A stretch of 10,215 bases of DNA from Rubrobacter sp. Its GTDB lineage: Bacteria > Actinomycetota > Rubrobacteria > Rubrobacterales > Rubrobacteraceae. The stretch covers positions 1 to 10,215 of the forward strand of contig JACDAR010000332.1 of NCBI GenBank assembly GCA_013695335.1, given 5' to 3'. The position numbers and the translations under genes are program-made. This document shows positions 8,334 through 10,215 of this stretch, piece after piece (within the stretch, counting starts at the first letter, position 1; each line of letters starts with the position of its first letter). The notes below the pieces were generated by a model that worked only from the letters and a program-made list of their open reading frames with translations, searched no databases and was not told the DNA's origin.

Positions 8334-8615
8334 ATGATAAGGGAGTTCAGGGACTTTCTTCTCAGGGGAAATCTGGTGGATCTGGCGGTCGCCGTGGTGA
8401 TAGGTCTGGCTTTCGCTGTCCTCATCACCTCGCTGGTCGAGGATCTCATTACGCCTTTGATCGCCGCGATAGGCGGATAGCCTGATTTCTCTGGCATCAC
8501 CTTCGAGATCAACAACAGCGTCTTCCGCATCGGAGAGTTCATAAACGCGGTGATCTCGCTCCTCATCATCGCGGCTGTGATCTTCTTCCTGGTAGTAGTG
8601 CCGATGAACCGCCTG
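8334..8615 (+). pseudogene. mscL: Large-conductance mechanosensitive channel MscL, disrupted by an amber codon and missing its C-terminus
   Basis: Family members form a pentameric membrane pore that opens under turgor and releases solutes on osmotic downshock. Translation from ATG 8334 (GGAGGGTGGAG just upstream) gives the MscL N-terminal helix and first membrane segment (FRDFLLRGNLVDLAVAVVIG), but codon 49 is TAG (8478-8480). It falls where homologues read GGK-PDFSG or GGQ-PDFSG, so one base change (AAG or CAG to TAG) explains it. After the stop the same frame continues perfectly as MscL: PDFSGITFEINNSVFRIGEF and the second membrane helix, ending with VVVPMNRL at 8615. Beyond that the family's cytoplasmic C-terminal helix (30-50 residues) is absent and the frame drifts into unrelated sequence. 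Two lesions in one gene favour real decay over a sequencing error. Readthrough, or expression of a 48-residue fragment, cannot be excluded. Confidence 0.88.
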
Positions 8616-8657
8616 CGATTTTCCTACCATTTCTACCGCGCCCGCACTTCCGATCGA

Positions 8658-8685
8658 AAAGCCCCCGAGCAAGGCCGAGGGCTTT
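8658..8685 (-). terminator. Intrinsic terminator downstream of higBA
   Basis: AAAGCCCCCG (8658-8667) pairs with CGAGGGCTTT (8676-8685) with one mismatch, around an 8-base loop. On the minus strand the stem is followed by TTTTCG, a short T tract, so it probably ends the higBA transcript. Since the stem ends are A/T-rich on both sides it may also stop plus-strand transcripts coming from the mscL remnant. Confidence 0.65.
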
Positions 8686-8730
8686 ATCGGGCAATCGCGG
8701 TTAGGTGGTCAGCGATGGAACAATACGTAT

Positions 8731-8737
8731 ACCTCCT
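8731..8737 (-). other. Orphan Shine-Dalgarno sequence with no gene behind it
   Basis: On the minus strand, 12 bases after the higA stop, a strong AGGAGGT occurs with a TTG start candidate 7 bases later. That frame closes after four codons. Nothing readable lies between it and the terminator at 8685. It may be the start of a third gene that has been lost, or a chance purine run. Confidence 0.3.
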
Positions 8738-8749
8738 GAATTTATGTTT

Positions 8750-9052
8750 TCAGGGAGCGATATGCGGCTGCACATCACGCTCTATCTCTTCACCAGATCT
8801 CTCCTCGACAAGCGCCAAGTCGTAACGGTTCTGAATATTGAGCCAGTACCGGGCGCTAGTCCCAAAAAGTCGGCCCAATCTCGTTGCCGTGTCAGCGGTA
8901 ATCTCGCGCTCCCCTGAGACAATCTTGTAGATTCTCGTAGGGTCCACCCTGATAGCCTTTGCCAAAGCGTAAGGCGTTATGCCAAGTGGTTCCAGGAACT
9001 CCAACTGCAAGTATCGTCCGGGAGTCATCGGCGGATGTACTCTTGGCGTCAA
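8750..9052 (-). CDS. higA: HigA-family antitoxin and transcriptional repressor
   Basis: A 100-residue antitoxin of the HigA/VapI type. It would bind and neutralise HigB and, by family knowledge, repress its own operon. Residues about 22-75 form an XRE-type helix-turn-helix: ITPYALAKAIRVDPTRIYKI, then VSGEREITADTATRLGRLFG. The family hallmark SARYWLNIQNRYDL follows, then an acidic tail (EERSGEEIERD). The start is TTG 9052, because AGGAGGTGAT, nearly the full complement of the 16S rRNA tail, ends its core 8 bases upstream; the longer frame from 9070 would place this site inside the coding region. It lies 14 bases after higB, with the ribosome binding site adjoining the higB stop, so the two are co-translated from one message. 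It is more AT-rich than the genes on either side. Confidence 0.93.
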   Translation of the reverse strand: MTPRVHPPMTPGRYLQLEFLEPLGITPYALAKAIRVDPTRIYKIVSGEREITADTATRLGRLFGTSARYWLNIQNRYDLALVEERSGEEIERDVQPHIAP

Positions 9053-9056
9053 AACA

Positions 9057-9066
9057 ATCACCTCCT
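9057..9066 (-). promoter_or_regulatory. Ribosome binding site of higA
   Basis: AGGAGGTGAT immediately follows the TGA of higB. It is a near-perfect complement of the 16S rRNA 3' end and is the strongest such site in the window. It sets the TTG at 9052 as the antitoxin start. The contrast with the toxin, which has no such site, would favour antitoxin over toxin synthesis. Confidence 0.8.
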
Positions 9067-9348
9067 TCAATGATAATCGGCGATTTCTACGTTATGGGCG
9101 TCGCCATCCTCAAAGAAGAAACACACTCGATACTGCATGTCGATGCTGATCGACCATTGCCCCCCACGATCACCGCCTAGCTTATGTAGTCGGTTACTCA
9201 GCGGTCGTCTCAGTTCCTCTTCATTGGTGGCCGCGTCTATAGATAAGAGTTTCGCTTCCGCGCGTTCCCGCAGTTGTTGGGGAACGGCCCTTGACTTGCG
9301 GCCGTCCCACAATTTCTTAGTCTCCTTGTCAGCGAAACTCTTGATCAC
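9067..9348 (-). CDS. higB: HigB-family toxin (RelE-like mRNA interferase)
   Basis: A 93-residue toxin. HigB proteins cut mRNA at the ribosome and are held inactive by HigA. The product begins MIKSFADKETKKLWDG, matching the family start MIKSF. It continues with a helical segment (AVPQQLRERAEAKLLSIDAA) and the RelE-like sheet: LHKLGGDRGGQWSISIDMQY, then RVCFFFEDG. It ends NVEIADYH; the terminal Tyr-His pair (Y92, H93) is typical of active HigB. The frame stays open for 43 more codons upstream to 9477, but GTG 9348 is preferred because the family N-terminus begins there and a promoter with its -10 box sits 7 bases before it, which makes the message essentially leaderless. There is no Shine-Dalgarno sequence. 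Toxin-before-antitoxin order is normal for higBA. Confidence 0.92.
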   Translation of the reverse strand: MIKSFADKETKKLWDGRKSRAVPQQLRERAEAKLLSIDAATNEEELRRPLSNRLHKLGGDRGGQWSISIDMQYRVCFFFEDGDAHNVEIADYH

Positions 9349-9354
9349 GATTAA

Positions 9355-9383
9355 AACATAGCGCGACGCGCTATTAGCTTCAA
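9355..9383 (-). promoter_or_regulatory. higBA promoter with palindromic operator
   Basis: On the minus strand, -35 TTGAAG (9383-9378), a 17-base spacer, and -10 TATGTT (9360-9355). Transcription should start at about 9349-9348, on or next to the toxin GTG. The spacer and the first bases of the -10 carry a perfect palindrome, ATAGCGCG-T-CGCGCTAT (9374-9358). A protein bound there would block RNA polymerase, so it is the likely operator of the HigA or HigBA repressor. Confidence 0.7.
9358..9374. repeat. Perfect 17-bp palindrome, probable HigA operator
   Basis: Two 8-bp arms, ATAGCGCG and CGCGCTAT, around a single central base. Its place inside the higBA promoter and its symmetry fit binding by a dimeric helix-turn-helix protein. 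The flanking bases do not extend the symmetry. Confidence 0.7.
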
Positions 9384-9518
9384 GCGCAAATACCCCGATC
9401 CTCACCAGAATTTGGATCAAACCATGCGCTCTTGTAGTACAGATCTCGCACGGTCTTCCCTGCTCCGACGCTTGCATATCAGCTATGGTTCGCTAGTGCA
9501 ATAGAGTTTGGAAGGCGC

Positions 9519-10215
9519 CTATTCGGGCCTACCGACGCCACCAACGCACTTGTTACCGGAGAGCGGTGAGATCTCGGAGATGCGGAACTGGTCAACAAAC
9601 TGCCGCAGCCTGGTATCTTCCGCCCCGTCGAGCTTCAACTGGACCCGCCATGAGGTGGCGATCACAGGCGCGTCCTGGCCGGGATACGGACTGACTATGA
9701 CGTAGCGCTCACCGCCGTAGGAACGAAGTTCGTCCACCTGCGCGGCTGGAAGGTCGGGCTGGTAGGTGATCCAGACTACACCGTGATCCAGGCTGTGGAC
9801 GGCATGCCTGTCCTTGATGGGTTCGGGATAGTAGCCGCAGTTCTGCCACAGTGGATCGTGGTCGCCGTTGGTAGGCGGATGGCGGTCGTAGTCTATGGGC
9901 CGCTCCAGCGTCCGATTCGTGGTCGCGGGATATACCTGTATTCCATCCGGTGGATCTTCCGGCAGCGGTTGCGGCGGGTCTGGTTGCTTTCCACCTGCCG
10001 GAAGCATGTTGGATATCTCATTCGGCCCGACCTTCGCCCGCGCAAGCTCCGCCTTCTCGCCGGACTCCATCCGTCCAGAAGTCGTCTCGCCCATCGTGGC
10101 CTCCGAAGATGCGGACCGGGACGATTGCGATGCGGACGATGCGGATGCCTGTTGGTTCGACGAAGCCCCGGATGAGCTATCCGCCGAGCCTTCGCCACCG
10201 CAGGCTGTAAATAGT
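9519..10215 (-). CDS. DUF3105 protein, probable lipoprotein, 5' end cut by window edge
   Basis: The readable 191 residues from ATG 10094 hold a DUF3105 domain in the actinobacterial style. Numbered from that Met: HPPTNGDH (72-79), W83 and C86 in LWQNCGYY, HAVHSLDHGVVWITY (97-111), YVIVSPYPGQDAPV and a C-terminal NKCVGGVG with C183. C86 and C183 might form a disulfide if exported (inference). The function of the family is unknown. The frame continues upstream for 40 stop-free codons to the window edge and begins LFTACGGEGSADSSSG, a lipobox-like LFTA-C followed by a Ser/Ala/Gln-rich linker. I therefore infer a lipid-anchored extracytoplasmic protein whose signal peptide starts beyond 10215. Caution: GGAGG lies 5 bases before ATG 10094, so a shorter cytoplasmic start is possible, and Phe is not the favoured residue at lipobox -3. 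The domain call is secure; the start is not. Confidence 0.85.
   Translation of the reverse strand, partial: LFTACGGEGSADSSSGASSNQQASASSASQSSRSASSEATMGETTSGRMESGEKAELARAKVGPNEISNMLPAGGKQPDPPQPLPEDPPDGIQVYPATTNRTLERPIDYDRHPPTNGDHDPLWQNCGYYPEPIKDRHAVHSLDHGVVWITYQPDLPAAQVDELRSYGGERYVIVSPYPGQDAPVIATSWRVQLKLDGAEDTRLRQFVDQFRISEISPLSGNKCVGGVGRPE

Noticed and set aside
8478..8480. Reading the amber codon in mscL as pyrrolysine or programmed readthrough.
   Set aside because: MscL has no known use of pyrrolysine, no pyrrolysine genes or recoding element are seen, and the gene also lacks its C-terminal tail, so decay is simpler.
8550..8825. A 91-residue plus-strand frame starting inside mscL and crossing the terminator into higA.
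   Set aside because: Its first part is the second MscL helix and the rest is unrelated sequence antisense to higA, so it is not an independent gene.
10090..10160. Repeated GATGCGGA-type units as a CRISPR or tandem-repeat locus.
   Set aside because: The units are few, short and without spacers, and they encode the Ser/Ala linker of the DUF3105 protein.
9783..10175. A 130-residue plus-strand frame at the right end.
   Set aside because: It is antisense to the DUF3105 gene, whose conserved motifs fix the coding strand. Its product is Arg/Leu/Gly-rich with no domain.

Overview
The window looks like chromosomal DNA of a high-GC actinobacterium. The best guess is a Rubrobacter-like organism, based on the GC-rich codon use, the trehalose/alpha-glucan gene content and the actinobacterial style of the DUF3105 protein. 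That assignment rests on recalled family knowledge and was not checked by a search.

Left three quarters (1-7275, minus strand): a tightly packed three-gene operon for the GlgE route of alpha-glucan synthesis. It is read from right to left as glgE, then a trehalose synthase-maltokinase fusion (treS-mak), then glgB, which runs off the left edge. Neighbouring genes overlap by 1-4 bases, so they are probably translationally coupled. Together they would turn trehalose into maltose (TreS), maltose into maltose-1-phosphate (Mak), maltose-1-phosphate into linear alpha-1,4-glucan (GlgE), and add alpha-1,6 branches (GlgB). All catalytic triads are intact. A plausible sigma-70-type promoter lies just upstream of glgE.

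Middle (7276-8685, plus strand): a divergent unit starts with a 57-residue rubredoxin-like CxxC/CxxC protein, followed by a single-pass membrane protein of unknown function. Next comes an mscL mechanosensitive channel gene with a good promoter and ribosome binding site. It is broken by an in-frame amber codon in the loop between its two membrane helices, and family similarity stops right after the second helix, so it is called a pseudogene.

Right end (8658-10215, minus strand): a higBA toxin-antitoxin module in the usual toxin-first order, ending at a hairpin terminator. Its promoter holds a perfect 17-bp palindrome in the spacer between -35 and -10, and the toxin message looks leaderless. 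The module is visibly more AT-rich than its surroundings, which suggests it was acquired. The last gene is a DUF3105 protein cut by the window edge. Its frame continues upstream to a lipobox-like LFTAC, so it is probably a surface lipoprotein longer than its first internal ATG suggests.

I found no CRISPR array, insertion sequence, tRNA or rRNA, and no convincing unknown multi-gene system. The items most worth a second look are the decayed mscL with its flanking junction, the higBA control region and the small CxxC protein gene.
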